A DNA stretch of 38,737 bases from Phallusia fumigata (Eukaryota; Chordata; Ascidiacea; Phlebobranchia; Ascidiidae): NCBI GenBank assembly GCA_008931825.1, contig QXVZ01033826.1:1-38737 (forward strand). The letters run 5' to 3'. The notes under the pieces were generated by a model. The model saw only the letters and a list, made by a program, of their open reading frames with translations, was not told where the DNA came from and ran no database searches. Below, piece by piece: positions 10,501 through 22,266 of the stretch. Made by a program: the position numbers and the translations under genes. Numbering within the stretch: the stretch's first letter is position 1; each line of letters opens with the position of its first letter.

Positions 10501-13500
10501 GGATTGTTCGCGCCTTCTTTTCAGCGGCGGTGACTACAATAATTAAACCCATGTTTGGCTTTTTTAATACAGGTTTAGCAAACAACAACAGATGTGCTTG
10601 TGTGGTTGAAATACGTGGGCGCCAGGGTAATAATAAACCTTTCCACTGCAATAAGGTGTTTCAAAATAACTTTAGTTTACAGTGAAATATGTTGTGTCTT
10701 TCTTCAACTCTGATGGACAAATACTAATAAGTATCTCATGATTGTGGTTGAAAATAGTGCTACATGAGAAGTTTGATGAAATTTAAACGCTGATTTGCAA
10801 GCGAACACTATAATTCTGTAAATCTAAAATGCAAACAAATCGTTGCACTTGGCATTTTTCACATTTTTATTAACTATTTAATTGCTGACTAACTAATCTA
10901 ACAGCTTTGAGGGACAATTCAGTTTTACATACGGCCTTTGCCATTCCATACGCCATGTGTATTTTACTTGAGTTAAAACCCCCTAATTCTTTTTCCACAT
11001 AATTTGTCTGTCTAAATAATAACATGTCTAGAAGTTTGAAGGGATCATACAGTTGTACATAAAGCATTAACCATATACGCCATGTTAAACTTACATTAGC
11101 TAAATCAAACCACCCTTTAAAAAACTATTCCCACTTTGACACACAGACAACGTAATTAATTAGTGGACACAGACATATTATGTGGGTGGGTCTGTTAAAG
11201 TGTGTAGGTTGCCAGTACTACAAGGTGCATGTGTTTATGTGCAACAAGCTGTCCACCAGTATTGACACTTCCGCCGGTTTATCAGCGCTTGTAGTGATCA
11301 TGGCGCGCGGAGGTGTAAGTCGAACCACACTACAACGCCACTGACGTTCGTCACACGTACACAGAACCATGCACGCACCACAACGCTTAGACTCTAGTGC
11401 TCAGTTGTAAAGGGGTTACGAGTAGACCAGGACCGTGATGTCGATGAGGAAACAACTCAAATACAGTTTGTGGAGGAAAGCGCACGACATAGGGTGCTAG
11501 CAACACTTACACATACAACAAAAGCATAACAGCACGCTGCCATTTACCTTAGCGGCGTCTTTGTTCCTTGACACGGAGCTGCGGGCTGTAATACAAGGGT
11601 TAATTGGCTGGTGTATTGCGGTGGGGTTGTGTATGTGTATAAAGGTTGTACGTACTTGAAAAGTTTCGCGTTGCCAACATTGTAGTCAGGATCGCGCCCT
11701 GTTGAGATGAAAAACACAGACATTACAACGTTGGTCTAATTGAAGCAAGGATTTTTTACCAATGCAAACTTACAAAACTTCCTGACACATAAGCAGAAAG
11801 AAAACATGCTTAAAGGACAATTCATCAGGTTAAATTTATAATAATTTTGTCATTTAGTAGTTTGAAATACAAATTTATAGTCCACTATCTCATCAGCATA
11901 GCAAGCTTTCCCCATTTTAGGTGAACTACAACCCATTGGCTGAGAAACACTTGCGCTGTGCATTGTGAACTAACAAGTAAATTGTAACTTTTGTCCAGTT
12001 AAAAATATACATGGCAAAATTTGTTCACAGGGTGTTGAAATGCAATAAAAAGGTATACACACTTAAAAAGTGAAAGAATAAAAAACACCTTCAATTTTCT
12101 TCTGGCGTTGAAAGTTTTCAAGCAATCCACAGTTTCTTGTCTGTGTATGTGAGAAGCCACGCGGTCGCTCTGTTAAAAAAAATGGGTTAAATAGATTTGG
12201 CGGCACACAAACTCCTACAGCTACACAAGCGATAGTAAATGTAGCGAAGTGTCGCACAAAGTGCAGCCACTGGCATGAATTATTGAATGAAAATGTGCCA
12301 TTTACTCCAGGTGATAAATTGCAGATTCGTCGCTGCCCATCTTGCTTACAAAGCGCAAGGCGAGGACTTAATGAATAATAGATGTTGTTGAAAGCAGTGA
12401 AGTATGAAGGCAACGTTGACAGATCAGACAATCCCGTCAACTTAACATTATCACTGTGTCATTGCGTATGTCGCAGCCGGCGATTCGCGTTCATAGTGTT
12501 CTGGTACATGGTGATCCCAGACCGACTTGTAAATGACACCTAACGTTGGAAAGCACTTAGCTGTGGCCGTAAAAAGATAGTATGTGCGGTCTTCGGACAA
12601 CACATTAATAATGCATAGCAGCCATTTCTTGACACTACTCAACGGCTAGGCAAAATGACAGTGGCCTTGGAAGGCGTGGCGCGATGTATTCCAAGCATGC
12701 GGCAATATGAGTGGAGGGCTACGTACGCATATCCATGGGTGACGTAGTGCATCGGTAGCAGTCATTCGCTCGTTGCTGTTCGTGTTGAGGAGTTTCTGGA
12801 TGAGGTCTTTGGCCTCTTTGGTCACCGTATCCCATTCAGGCGACGGAAACTTGGCAAAAAAGAAAATCAAATTACTCATTAAAAGTTGCTGTGTAACACG
12901 TTATGCTCCTATACACAAGAAAGATTAATCACAGCCAAAGCGCTTTTGGAGTTTACTAATGTTACACGGTGTATGTGGCATTTATAACACGATCCCAACA
13001 CATTGTTATTCCAGACATGGTTCGTCACTGCTGATAATAGAAGACCCAAATATATTTATTGGTTTCCATTGACGTTGTGTTCAAATGTCAGTCTGTGATA
13101 GTTACGATATTTGGTACTTAATAGCAAACCACAAAACAAAAACATTGAAAATAACTAGAGAGGTGGTGTTCTCCATATTTTTATTCCACATACACTACCA
13201 CCTCAAAATGATGTTCTCCACATATACCATTTTCTTTATTACATTGGATATATTTTCAATACCCACATTACATTGGGTCCCTTATTCCCTTGGCATTTTA
13301 TAACATGATTGTTTCTGCTAGCATAAACATATGNTTTGATAACGCGGCCAAAAAAAGCTCATCTAATGATTAAATTCAAATGTCATTTTGTGGTCCCACA
13401 GAATGCTCGGTTTGAAATAGACACAACACAAGGGCTTATGGTAAATCCAGATAACACACATGTTATGTGGGTGTAAAACTTACATCATAAACACCATCTT

Positions 13501-16500
13501 TAATCTGTGCATACAGTCGGTGTTGGTCGTCGTCCCAGAAAGGAGGATATCCCACCAACAAAATGTACAGGATTACGCCTAACAAAAAATTGTAAACACT
13601 TTGCATTGTGCCAGCTATAAAATTTTGTTGTTTTCAATTTTTTATATATCTCATGGTTAAACAAAGGGTCAACTGGGGTCAAGTTACGGTGCACAACTTC
13701 AGGTACCCATCTCTCATGTGCGCAGATTTGATAAAATTTGAACAACCATTTCTTGACCAAACTAAGAAACAAACCAGCGTTAGACAGAAAAAAGTAACAA
13801 AGGGGACCCATAAATAATACACAGTCCATATCAGTGTTTACAACTATAATAGGTAATAATAAACAATACATATTTTCAAGTCCTAACATACTTGAGTATT
13901 AAAGTGTATTCTTTTACTGCGGTCCTGGATTCAAAAGTATTTTTGTGTGTTTGACCACTCAAAGTAAGCATTAAAAGCACAGTGGTCTACAAGTATTTTC
14001 TTTCTGGTTAAAAAGTTGCTGAACACAAAACAAAAGCGTATGAAACCTCTTCACTAATAACTTGTTTTATAGAGTTTTCAACTGCATAGGATGTATCTTA
14101 CAACATTAGACCAACTGGTTTTTCATTTGTCACCTTTAGGTCATTGACACAATATTATCGCCCTCAATCATTGACACAAATACATGTCCCCTGGTTGGTG
14201 TACAGGCCACGAACTTTAGGGTCTAGTGGAACCGCGAACATTGTAGAGATGGATCTACCGCTGTTCAATCATTTATAGGAAGTAGTCGCATAATATGAGC
14301 GTGAATTAAAAGCATTGTTTGTTGTATTCTCTTGGGAGACAATTCTGCTCTTGAATGAAATTTATGGATCCATTTGGGAAAGGAAAATCAATAAGCTTTT
14401 ATACAAGAATGAACCCATTCCCCCGGCAATTATGACATTGTGACAGTCAACACAAAATTTGCTTTGTTTGCACAGGACGTGGCATTAAAACCTGATCATA
14501 TCAAACTGCTTTTAAAAGGAGAATTTGGTTCCCGGATGACGAAAGACTAAAAGACTATATTTGTTTTGTGTGACATAAAAATCCATACTGCATACTTTCG
14601 CCGTCCTTCAGTAAATAAAAAACTAAACCTACCACAAGCCCATAGATCTACAGGTTTTCCATACGGCAGCCTTCTTAAAACTTCCGGCGATAAATATCCT
14701 GGTGTGCCAGCAAAACCTTGAACATATTTATAAAGATAAGAATCCTTGTAACACATGAATGTGCATAGTGTGAGGGCAAAGTACCATGCCAAACTGGCTG
14801 CTCGTCTGGCACTTCGACAGCCAAACCGAAATCAGCTAGCTTCACAACCGCTCCTTTCTCTTTGCTCGCAAGAAGCAAGTTTTCAGGCTAAAAAACATGA
14901 ACCATTGTGAATACAAAATATCTTCCCAAAAAAGCTTGTTATAACCAGTGTATAATCGAAAAAGTATACAGTCACAAAATATAAATGAATTTATCTTGGG
15001 CACATAGGTATATGAGTGTGAAATTAAACTTGTTGTTCTTTTGTAAAAGTTTGCAGTATTTTGGCAGGGTTCAAATAGAACACAAAAGGTATTTTGCAAA
15101 CTATAAGATGTATGTTAATCACTGCGAAGGATTTTTTTCTCAACCCACAGATAACACAACACGTTTGGCATCTACAAGGTTTCTACATGTGACTGCCCTT
15201 TCACCAATTTAAAGTCAATTAGTTTTTTGATATCTTAGACTAGTGAGCGGTGTGGTTATCAAGACCTTGATGTCTGAGATCTTTACCTAAACCAAACACC
15301 ATCGACTGTATAAATAAGATAAGGCAGACAAACCTTCAAATCGCGATGAATCACTCCACATTGATGACAATGCAGAACTGCGTCCAGCACTTGTTGAATA
15401 CAATGGCTGAAAATTAAAAACATCTGTAACTACAGGTGTGTTGACACTGGGACTTTGGCAATGTTAACAACAATGGACTTGAACTTATTTTGTAGCAATA
15501 AACTTCTAAATTCCTGCATGGTGATTACTTCCCCAAAAAACAAAGATATATATGCTTTTTGAACATTTCCGCATATTTTTAAAGATAGAAACAACCTCCA
15601 GGTACGGGCGAAGCATGACAGTATTAGCAAGACAAAATATACACAAAACAGTTTTTACTTGGTAATGGTTGACCAATAGCTGATGCAAATAGTACCAGGC
15701 TCTAAATTGGAATAAAAAATTAACTTCTCCAGTAACCCAATGATTTTACAAGCGATCAACGACAATCACCCAAACCATCAGTACACATATCAACCTCGAG
15801 ATTATGTCTTAGCCTCATACACACAGGTCACCTTATCAATGTAATAAGGTGTGGCATTGGGGAATACACAAATAGGTACGAGTGTTTGCATCATAGGACA
15901 TATGGGGACAACCAGTGTTGTTCGAAGAAGGCAAATTACCTGGCATCAGCTTCGCTATAAAATTCTCTTGCAACAATGTCTTCGAACAACTCTCCCCCCG
16001 TTACTCTGCAAAACAATTAAGAGTTTGTCGCAAACATAAGTTTAAAACACTGACATGGCAGGAAAGAAATGCATACACACTATAAAGGGGTAGCAAACTT
16101 TGCCTGGCAAGCTGAATTTGAGTTATGTTATTCTTTCATACAAAACCTTTTGTTCTGGCTGCTAGATAATATTACAAATTAGAGCGCTAACCCTGATCAT
16201 TTTTCTATTGCCCATTTACTTAGGAGTAATTGACACCACTTTGTGTTTCAATTTCGCTTACTAACATTGACAAAGTTTTGTTAATTAAATGTGTACGATC
16301 TGTCAGATAGTTCCTGTCCACATTGGCATGGCAAAAATGAACCATAAGCATTGCATTAACATACACTTTACTGTGAAGATTTTGTACCAAGGTCTGTGTG
16401 CTACAACCCAGAGCAGAATGTAAAACAGAAATGGACAAGACTTACAGATCAAATACCAGGTAATGAAGTCCTTCCTCAGGTATGCTGGCATGAAGGCGAA

Positions 16501-17679
16501 CTGTGCAAATAACAAAACTTTAGCGCTGGTAAGTTAGGTTTTACTGGGAACTTAAGTAAACAACATGTTAAAGAAATACTCACCTATGTTGGAGTGCTTA
16601 AGAAGCCGACATATTCTTGCTTCTCTGTCCAGTTTTTGTCGATCTAGAAAATAAAATATATACATTCATATATATATATCTGGTGCATGTTAAGAAAATA
16701 TTTTTCTGTGTTATAAATTGTAACTTAACTCTTATCACCAGTAAGCAAAGTGAAGAACTATACCCATTACAAGTTTAGTGTCAATGCAGTCTTACACAGA
16801 CATTTTTTTAATTTATACTTGGAAAGATATATGATTCATGTAATTCTGTAACTGAATATAAGTGAATAGAACAAAAATTGGGTCAAATTTACACAAGAGC
16901 CCATTTGTTTGCACTCAAGATTTTCATCAGCAGCAGCTGTGGCCCACATGCAATAAATCATAATTTTTTCACACATCCATAAGTCTTTTATTGATTGCCA
17001 GATGGCCAACGCAGGGTGGTGGCAAAACAATAAATCAATTCATGCAAACCTCTGCTGTTGAGCTTGCGAGTGTTGATAATTTTTGCAGCATAATCCTGCT
17101 TAGTTTGTCTGTGTACACATTTCTTCACAATACTGAAGGCACCTCTGTAGTGAACAAGAAGCTGATCAATGAAATGCGCTAGTTACACACATGTCATAGC
17201 AGTATATAATAAACAGCAGAGTCTGGCAGAGTGAAACATGTCCATGACACCGCCGACATGATTAATTTGCTCCTTTTTGACACTTGGCAGAACACTGCAT
17301 ATTTTCCCACTTACAAATGCATGCCTAACATTGACTGAAGTTAAGTAACAGAAGTATTTCCTGTTGTACAGTGTAAAATTATAAAACTAAAGAAATAAAC
17401 ATATGATGTAGATTTGAGCAGACATGTAATTAAAAACAAAACGGCTCACAACTTGTTTATGCTGAATATATTTTATTGCAAATATTTTAACATTCTAAGT
17501 CAGTTTCATAAACTGAAATATATTCACCACATACGAGTTCTATGGCATTTATGTTTATTTATGATGCACTTATAAAAGCAGTGTAAGGTTGTTGGTTGAA
17601 CATACTTGCCAAGTTCTTCTGCAAGCACATAAGTGTCTGTGAAGCCATGGCTCCAGTTGTGTGAATCAACAGCGGTCAT
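7467..17679 (-). CDS. CAMK2: Calcium/calmodulin-dependent protein kinase II
   Basis: Multifunctional Ser/Thr kinase that forms large oligomers and decodes Ca2+ signals. Exons right to left: 17606-17679, 17050-17144, 16584-16643, 16446-16500, 15940-16005, 15334-15406, 14785-14887, 14633-14716, 13484-13578, 12727-12849, 12089-12169, 11656-11698, 11548-11585, 8397-8442 (or its duplicate 8095-8140), 7757-7927, a missing exon in the gap at 7748, and 7467-about 7599 with TAG at 7467-7469. Lengths and phases fit at every visible junction: 1207 nt, about 402 codons, before the gap. Order: kinase domain, autoregulatory/calmodulin-binding segment, short variable linker, hub domain. The ATG at 17677-17679 is the first in frame after an upstream stop; it gives an N-terminus a few residues longer than vertebrate forms ([15 protein letters not shown]). 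Tunicates may have a single CAMK2 gene, so I give no Greek-letter suffix. Confidence 0.95.
7748..7748. other. Assembly gap holding the missing CaMKII hub exon
   Basis: The hub segment with the SKPIHTTILNPH..LVG...ACIAYIRLTQ-type core is required between 7757 and 7599 but is absent from the visible sequence. The n at 7748 is the only gap there and probably stands for an unknown length, so the exon most likely lies inside it. Confidence 0.75.
7757..7927 (-). CDS. CAMK2: CaMKII association (hub) domain, first exon
   Basis: This 171-nt exon encodes [46 protein letters not shown] and [10 protein letters not shown], matching the start of the hub that assembles CaMKII holoenzymes (EIIKVTEQLIEAIN...GNLVEGMDFHRFYFEN in vertebrates). 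Its donor at 7755-7756 is only seven bases from the gap at 7748. The hub is more diverged than the kinase domain, for instance SMG for EALG. Confidence 0.93.
8095..8140 (-). CDS. CAMK2: CaMKII pre-hub acidic exon, duplicate copy next to the hub exon
   Basis: Same 15 codons as 8397-8442, with AG at 8141-8142 and GT at 8093-8094. It ends AAA G and joins CA CGG of the next exon to read K-A-R-K-L, as the family requires. As this copy lies on the same contig side as the hub exon, either copy gives the same protein. Using both would insert 15 residues and, since the exon is 46 nt, would break the frame. Confidence 0.85.
8397..8442 (-). CDS. CAMK2: CaMKII pre-hub acidic exon, right-hand copy
   Basis: This 46-nt exon encodes [15 protein letters not shown] plus one base, matching the acidic stretch (TTIEDED-like in vertebrates) just before the association domain. 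A second copy at 8095-8140 encodes the same residues with one silent change. Copies and surrounding introns are nearly identical across the n at 8263, so I treat them as one exon seen twice. Confidence 0.85.
8443..11547. other. Large CaMKII intron (variable-region intron)
   Basis: About 3.1 kb without an exon I can support. Open frames occur at 9756-10082, 10209-10397 and 10404-10685 (+, same frame, separated by stops) and at 9652-10032 (-). None has splice signals or a recognisable domain, so I regard them as chance or decayed sequence. Confidence 0.5.
11548..11585 (-). CDS. CAMK2: CaMKII variable linker exon
   Basis: This 38-nt exon (AG at 11586-11587, GT at 11546-11547) joins LATRNFS to the hub and reads about [13 protein letters not shown]. 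Its phase fits the exons on both sides (phase 1 in, phase 0 out). The linker is the usual site of alternative splicing in this family. The 3.1-kb intron that follows (8443-11547) could hold further linker exons, but I could not identify any. Confidence 0.7.
11656..12169 (-). CDS. CAMK2: CaMKII autoinhibitory and calmodulin-binding segment (exons 11-12)
   Basis: Exons 12089-12169 (27 codons) and 11656-11698 encode [21 protein letters not shown] and [14 protein letters not shown]. The Thr of HRQET is the autophosphorylation site (Thr286 in the mammalian alpha form), here at about residue 289. The inhibitory Thr-Thr pair within the calmodulin-binding helix (TTM) is kept. The residue two before HRQET is Ile, where mammalian forms have an oxidation-sensitive Met next to a Cys or Met, so redox activation by that route may be absent. 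The usual KKF is KTF. Confidence 0.93.
12727..17679 (-). CDS. CAMK2: CaMKII catalytic domain (exons 1-10)
   Basis: Ten exons encode about 276 residues holding a complete, apparently active kinase core: glycine-rich loop LGKGAFSIV, ATP-binding Lys in YAAKIINT, catalytic loop HRDLKPEN, Mg-binding DFG in [11 protein letters not shown], activation segment [15 protein letters not shown], then [35 protein letters not shown] and the end motif ALRHPWIC. No key catalytic residue is missing. Exon 1 breaks within the Lys codon of the glycine loop. Confidence 0.95.
13160..13333. repeat. Dispersed repeat, copy 3, in a CaMKII intron
   Basis: Carries the blocks ATTCCACATACACTACCACCTC, ACATTGGGTCC and TTATAACATGATTGTTTCTG seen near 934 and 2471, with extra inserted sequence. 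It ends at the n at 13334, again suggesting that this family breaks the assembly. It lies between CaMKII exons 9 and 10, away from the splice sites. Confidence 0.6.
13334..13334. other. Assembly gap in a CaMKII intron
   Basis: Single n directly after dispersed-repeat copy 3. Unlike most gaps here, no duplicated flanks are visible. The exons on either side (13484-13578 and 12727-12849) join in phase, so no coding sequence seems to be lost. Confidence 0.7.
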
Positions 17680-20600
17680 ATTTGCAGCATTACCTATACC
17701 TAATTATACAATCCTAGCTAACAGAAAATACAAAAAAAAACAATAAAATCTTGCAGCAAAACAACAAAAAATCATTCCAAAACCTAAAACCGTCCTTGAC
17801 AAACAGCAACAATACCATCAACCTAGAAAAATCCCCCAATCTTCTCAATGGCAAATACAAACATTTCATCATAAACATTAAAAAATTGGATGCAAATTTT
17901 TGCCTGTACATTTGTCGGGTGTCTAAAATACATGTTCGAGCACAAGTGCATGCACTATAATTTGTAATGACATTACTCGGCCTTTTAACCCCACCAGATC
18001 AGTAACCTTCACTTGATCCTTGCATAAAAAATCTGGTCTAAATAAGGAATTAGTGCTTGCTCAGCCAAACTGTATTAGCCCTTACATGGTATGATGCTTG
18101 TGACTTTGATTTCAGCATTTATTACATTGATGAACATGGACTGATTAGGGACATGGCGGGAGTAATTCGGACACATTTTTTCAACATTTAGGCATTTATT
18201 GGGCGATGCATTTTATTTCAAGCTAGGTGAACTAACTGGACCACTTAGCTGGACTGGTAGTTAGCGCAAATAACTTAATAAGAAGTTTAATTGTTTAAAT
18301 CTTATGCTCACTGTCTCACATTTTCGATACAAGACAAGAGCACTGACTTAACCCATGAAATCAAATGAGCAGAATTAAAGTAAAATTACCAACATATAAA
18401 TTTGAAAAACACGTTTTAACAAAACTTTAACTTAGTTTAAGCAGGTAGTTTGATGGCAAACATATAGTGAGCATGATACAATTTGGCATTGTTCGACCAA
18501 AGGATCAAACAAACAAGTCTCATTACTTTTTAAAACCCAACAGGTTTAACACATGTGGGTATTTAAGACTTTTTATATTATTGTGCAAATAGTTTTATGA
18601 TACCTTTCATAAGGAGACAAAAGCAGTGTAGGACTGTACAGCAGTATTGTTCAGTTACCCAATGGCCGAGTTACTACAAGCAACACAACCAGCTAAACAC
18701 AGTTGTTACAAATACGTTTTTACCAGATATCACCTGTTTGGCAACACAATACTATTGCGGAGTGGTGTTTCACCTAACAGCAAAAAGCACAATTATGCCT
18801 ATAAATTTGTTACAAGTGATCACGAAAACGTAACGCAGCTTTGTAAAACTAAAAACCCTTTTCTTTACCACACTTTTATGAGACCAGTAAAAACGGACAA
18901 GTAAAAAAAATTAAAATCAAACATAGTGAATATAACAAGATGGCAAAGGGTTAGGCTCGACCATATGCTTGCAAAGCTACAATTTAGAATCCAGTTTTGG
19001 CCTCTTGTGTTACTTTAGAAAGTTCAACAATATTGTTAAACCAGTTTTAACAGATTGTTGCAAGACTTAAAATTAAACAAACAAATCTGACCAATTTGAA
19101 AGAATGCATGGCAGTTAAAACACGTTATTAGACTACATTTTTTCTAAGTTAGAAAAAATGACAACTGTTTCCTCCAACAAACTAGCTAGTTTCGGTTATA
19201 GTTGGCTGCAAGCCACAAACAACAAAGCCGGTATTTCGAAATCTAAAGACAATAGGAAATGCAACACCGTTTTGCCGCCACTAATAATTTTAATTTAAAA
19301 TGCTTTCTAATCAAACCAGATGCAATGCATTTAGCAATATAGGAATGCAGCACATAATGACAAAGCACAAACAACTGTGTTCAACTATTTCTCCGACCTG
19401 ACCGTCACCTCGTCACCGCACGAGCAAAGCGGCAACGACCGCTACCCTCCCCCCCCCCACACAGAGTGCAAGAGCAAATAAGGTAAAATAACAAAATAAC
19501 CGGAAAACTTGGCGGTTTTTCTATTTTTAATTTTGAATCTCGGTATGATTTTTATTACATCAGAATTTTGGGTTGGCAATGATATTAAATTAGAATCCTA
19601 CGAAAAATCTATTTTAAAAAGGAGGTAAAACTGGATATTAATAAATTTAAAGTAAGATTTAATTTTCTCAATAAAAATTTTTGTTTGTGTGCGTTAAGCT
19701 ATGTACCTATGTACTGAAAGTAAGTTGAAACAACACACTAATCGCCTGACTTGTACTGTTTTACTGAGCTTTATTATTATTTCGAAGTTTTTTTGCTAAC
19801 ATTTTGTAAATCAACACGATCCGTTCCGGTTCATTGCCGAAAGTCTGTAGCGCCATCTTTTGTCTGCCTAAAAAAAACTATTTTCGACACTTCTCGGCTA
19901 TAAAGTTCGGTCAACACGATTTTAGTTTGAAAACAAACATTGCTACATACTTTTAGCCAAAACAATCTATGCGTGGTTTGTGTAACGTAGGCGATAGTAA
20001 ACATTTGCCATGGATACAATACTGTGTAATTAAAAGTAGCCAATGCACTAAGAATTTAGACAATAAGTTTGTTATTACGGAAAATCAGGTGAAACGGGTT
20101 TACCGATGATGCAACTCGAAATACAAGTGCAGAACTGTCTGTGATAACTTGCTGATGGCATTTCTTCACGAAAATCGTGAGTTTAACGTTAGCTCGGTGT
20201 TTAGTAAACACATGTGGCGAGAAAACAGGTGGGTTGGTATGTTGAATGGCCCGAATTCGTGCATGGCCCTTGCTTGAGTCTAGTGGTCACATACTGGAAC
20301 TCAGGACAAATTTTTTGTAACAAATCTAAATTTATCAGTCAGGTAATTCTGCACTATTAGTCCATTTAGAAATAGGTTGTGTCTTGAAATCACCCAAACA
20401 CAGAAACACTCAACCTGGAAATGAAAAGTAACTTGATAGCAAAATGTCTGTCAAAACATCATATTACACAGATGAACATGATACTATTCCATTTTTTTGT
20501 AACGTTTACACAATTAATTGTCTTTTTTGTTGTAGAAGTAACAAAACTTGAAATGTAGAAATGTGTTACACGCAACTACTAAATTGTATTTTACCTTTTA

Positions 20601-22118
20601 TTATCAAGTTACAGTTCCACATAACGTACACAGTTGCCACCAACAAAGATTTTTTCCAAGTTCAAGCCAATATGTTGCTTTTTCGCGACAACTGCATTAG
20701 AACGGCGTAACCGTCCACTTCTTCGCCACTTGTTGTAACCCGCACATCTTGTAAATGCCACTGTCTCACTTGTAATTGTGGATTTCGCAAAACCCACACG
20801 GATCACATGACACAGAACACAGAAGCTGTCACACATGTAGCCGAGTTAAGCCCGAAATTATTGTTTCCATTTCCGAACCGTGACGTAACCTTTTCGTCAC
20901 CGAAAAATGTCGTGAGCATGACGTCACATTAGTTTCGCTGTAGAATGTCGAAAATGCGATCCAACCACTAAAGTATACTCTAGGCTGTCAGATAATTCCC
21001 AGAAAGTTTCGCCTACGGTTTTTGCTCTATTGAGTAAAATGCGGCGTTATTTTTAATTGCTTTTTCGGCTCTATGATTCTACTTATTTGACAGGAAATAA
21101 AAATGTCAGATAGGCCTTATTTCTGACCTTAAAAAATTCATTTTGACTTAATCTGTATGGGCGGTGTGTGAGGTCCTGGATCCGCTTCTGTGACAGACAA
21201 AAGGAAACTCAACACCATAACTCGAATGTTTAGAAAATCTGGAGTTTTAACATTTAGGTTCCGTCGACAATTCACAGTGTTCGTAGAGAGGCAATAGTTG
21301 CCCTTTAAAGCAAAGTTGTTGCGTATTGCGACAGTCTTTGGACCCACTCAACTTCGATGTTACTGCCGCCACGTATACGTCTCACAGCGAGTTTATTGCA
21401 ACTTGTCTGTCGTGTAAAAGTTTGTCGGACTGCAACTCGAAAGTCCCACGTTATTACTAGCCGTCGGAAAACAAACATAGCAGTTTCGTCATGGACTAGA
21501 GTGAACCTTTCTCAGAAAAACACTGACGACTTTTTTGCGAAATGTAATAAACCGTTGCCCGCATGAGGCGCCACGGACAAAGGAAAGAAAAACAAAGCGG
21601 CAAGGCGGCTATCACACAGACAACAAACACAAAATATCAAAACTGACGTCAGAGTAACAATAAATAAATAGAAAAATAAATAAGTGGCGCCGACGGCGAA
21701 ACGCACACAGAAAAATCATAAATCGTGCTTGGCAGCTTGGGCAGTTGGTTGCCCGTCGAATAGGTGTCCCACTGACGTAACACCGGCGTTAAACGTCACG
21801 CGCGGAAGCGGTGTGAAAATAAATACGGGTACGAGTGAAGAAGGCAAGGCTGGTAACTGTAGGAAAATGTCACGAAGAAAAACATCACCGGGTATGAACG
21901 ACTCGTAACACTTAATAGGTACGCTAGTCCGCGAACTTTAAATAATAATGCGCGATAATAAGCAGCATTAGGGGTTTACAATTGATTATAAGTACAGGGC
22001 AGAATGGAAACAGTACATTTCCCCTTCCCGCCTTCCGATTCGACATAGCCCTCGGTTTGCTCAGTATTTTGATCGGAATTTACGAACAGTGTAGCAATGC
22101 TGGACTTCGGTGCTTTCC
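17680..22118. other. Intergenic: CaMKII 5' flank and 3' flank of the growth-factor gene
   Basis: About 4.4 kb. The part next to 17680 should hold the CaMKII 5' UTR and promoter; a pyrimidine-rich stretch ending in AG just upstream (about 17720-17750) could be an acceptor for a non-coding first exon. A C-run lies near 19449. CpG and CRE sites cluster at 20.9-21.8 kb (TGACGTCA at 20919 and 21644). One short open frame at 20609-20836 is listed separately. Confidence 0.5.
20609..20836 (-). CDS. Possible 75-residue protein, unrecognised
   Basis: Minus-strand ATG frame starting MCDSFCVLCHVIRVGFAK and ending IFVGGNCVRYVEL. A poly(A) signal AATAAA (20597-20602) lies seven bases after the stop, unusual for a chance frame. 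The last strand (IFVGGNCVRYV) is shaped like the second Sm motif of Sm/LSm proteins (hydrophobic, RG, two residues, hydrophobic), but the Arg of RG is Gly and I see no Sm1 motif. It could be the 3' end of a spliced gene, a decayed copy or chance. Confidence 0.2.
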   Translation of the reverse strand: MCDSFCVLCHVIRVGFAKSTITSETVAFTRCAGYNKWRRSGRLRRSNAVVAKKQHIGLNLEKIFVGGNCVRYVEL

Positions 22119-22266
22119 CTAAACAGCGAACGCCTCTGCATGCTTCCGGTCATCCACTATAACGGTGACCGCTCCGTCATCCGATTTGTTGCTTTCCTTG
22201 CTGAGTATGTTGTGGTTCACCTCAGCATCGGTGTCGTTGGGATGGGACTTGACGAAACGATATCGT
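22119..22266 (-). CDS. Cytoplasmic-tail exon of the growth-factor gene
   Basis: AG at 22267-22268, stop TAG at 22119-22121; 148 nt. It starts RYRFVKSHPND, has an acidic and Ser-rich middle (SKESNKSDDG) and ends EAFAV. The hydrophobic C-terminal Val resembles a PDZ ligand; TGF-alpha also ends in Val, which matters for its trafficking. I could not find a clear poly(A) signal. Confidence 0.8.

Noticed and set aside
9756..10685. Three plus-strand frames in one phase inside a CaMKII intron
   Set aside because: They are separated by stops, lack splice signals and show no recognisable domain; probably chance.
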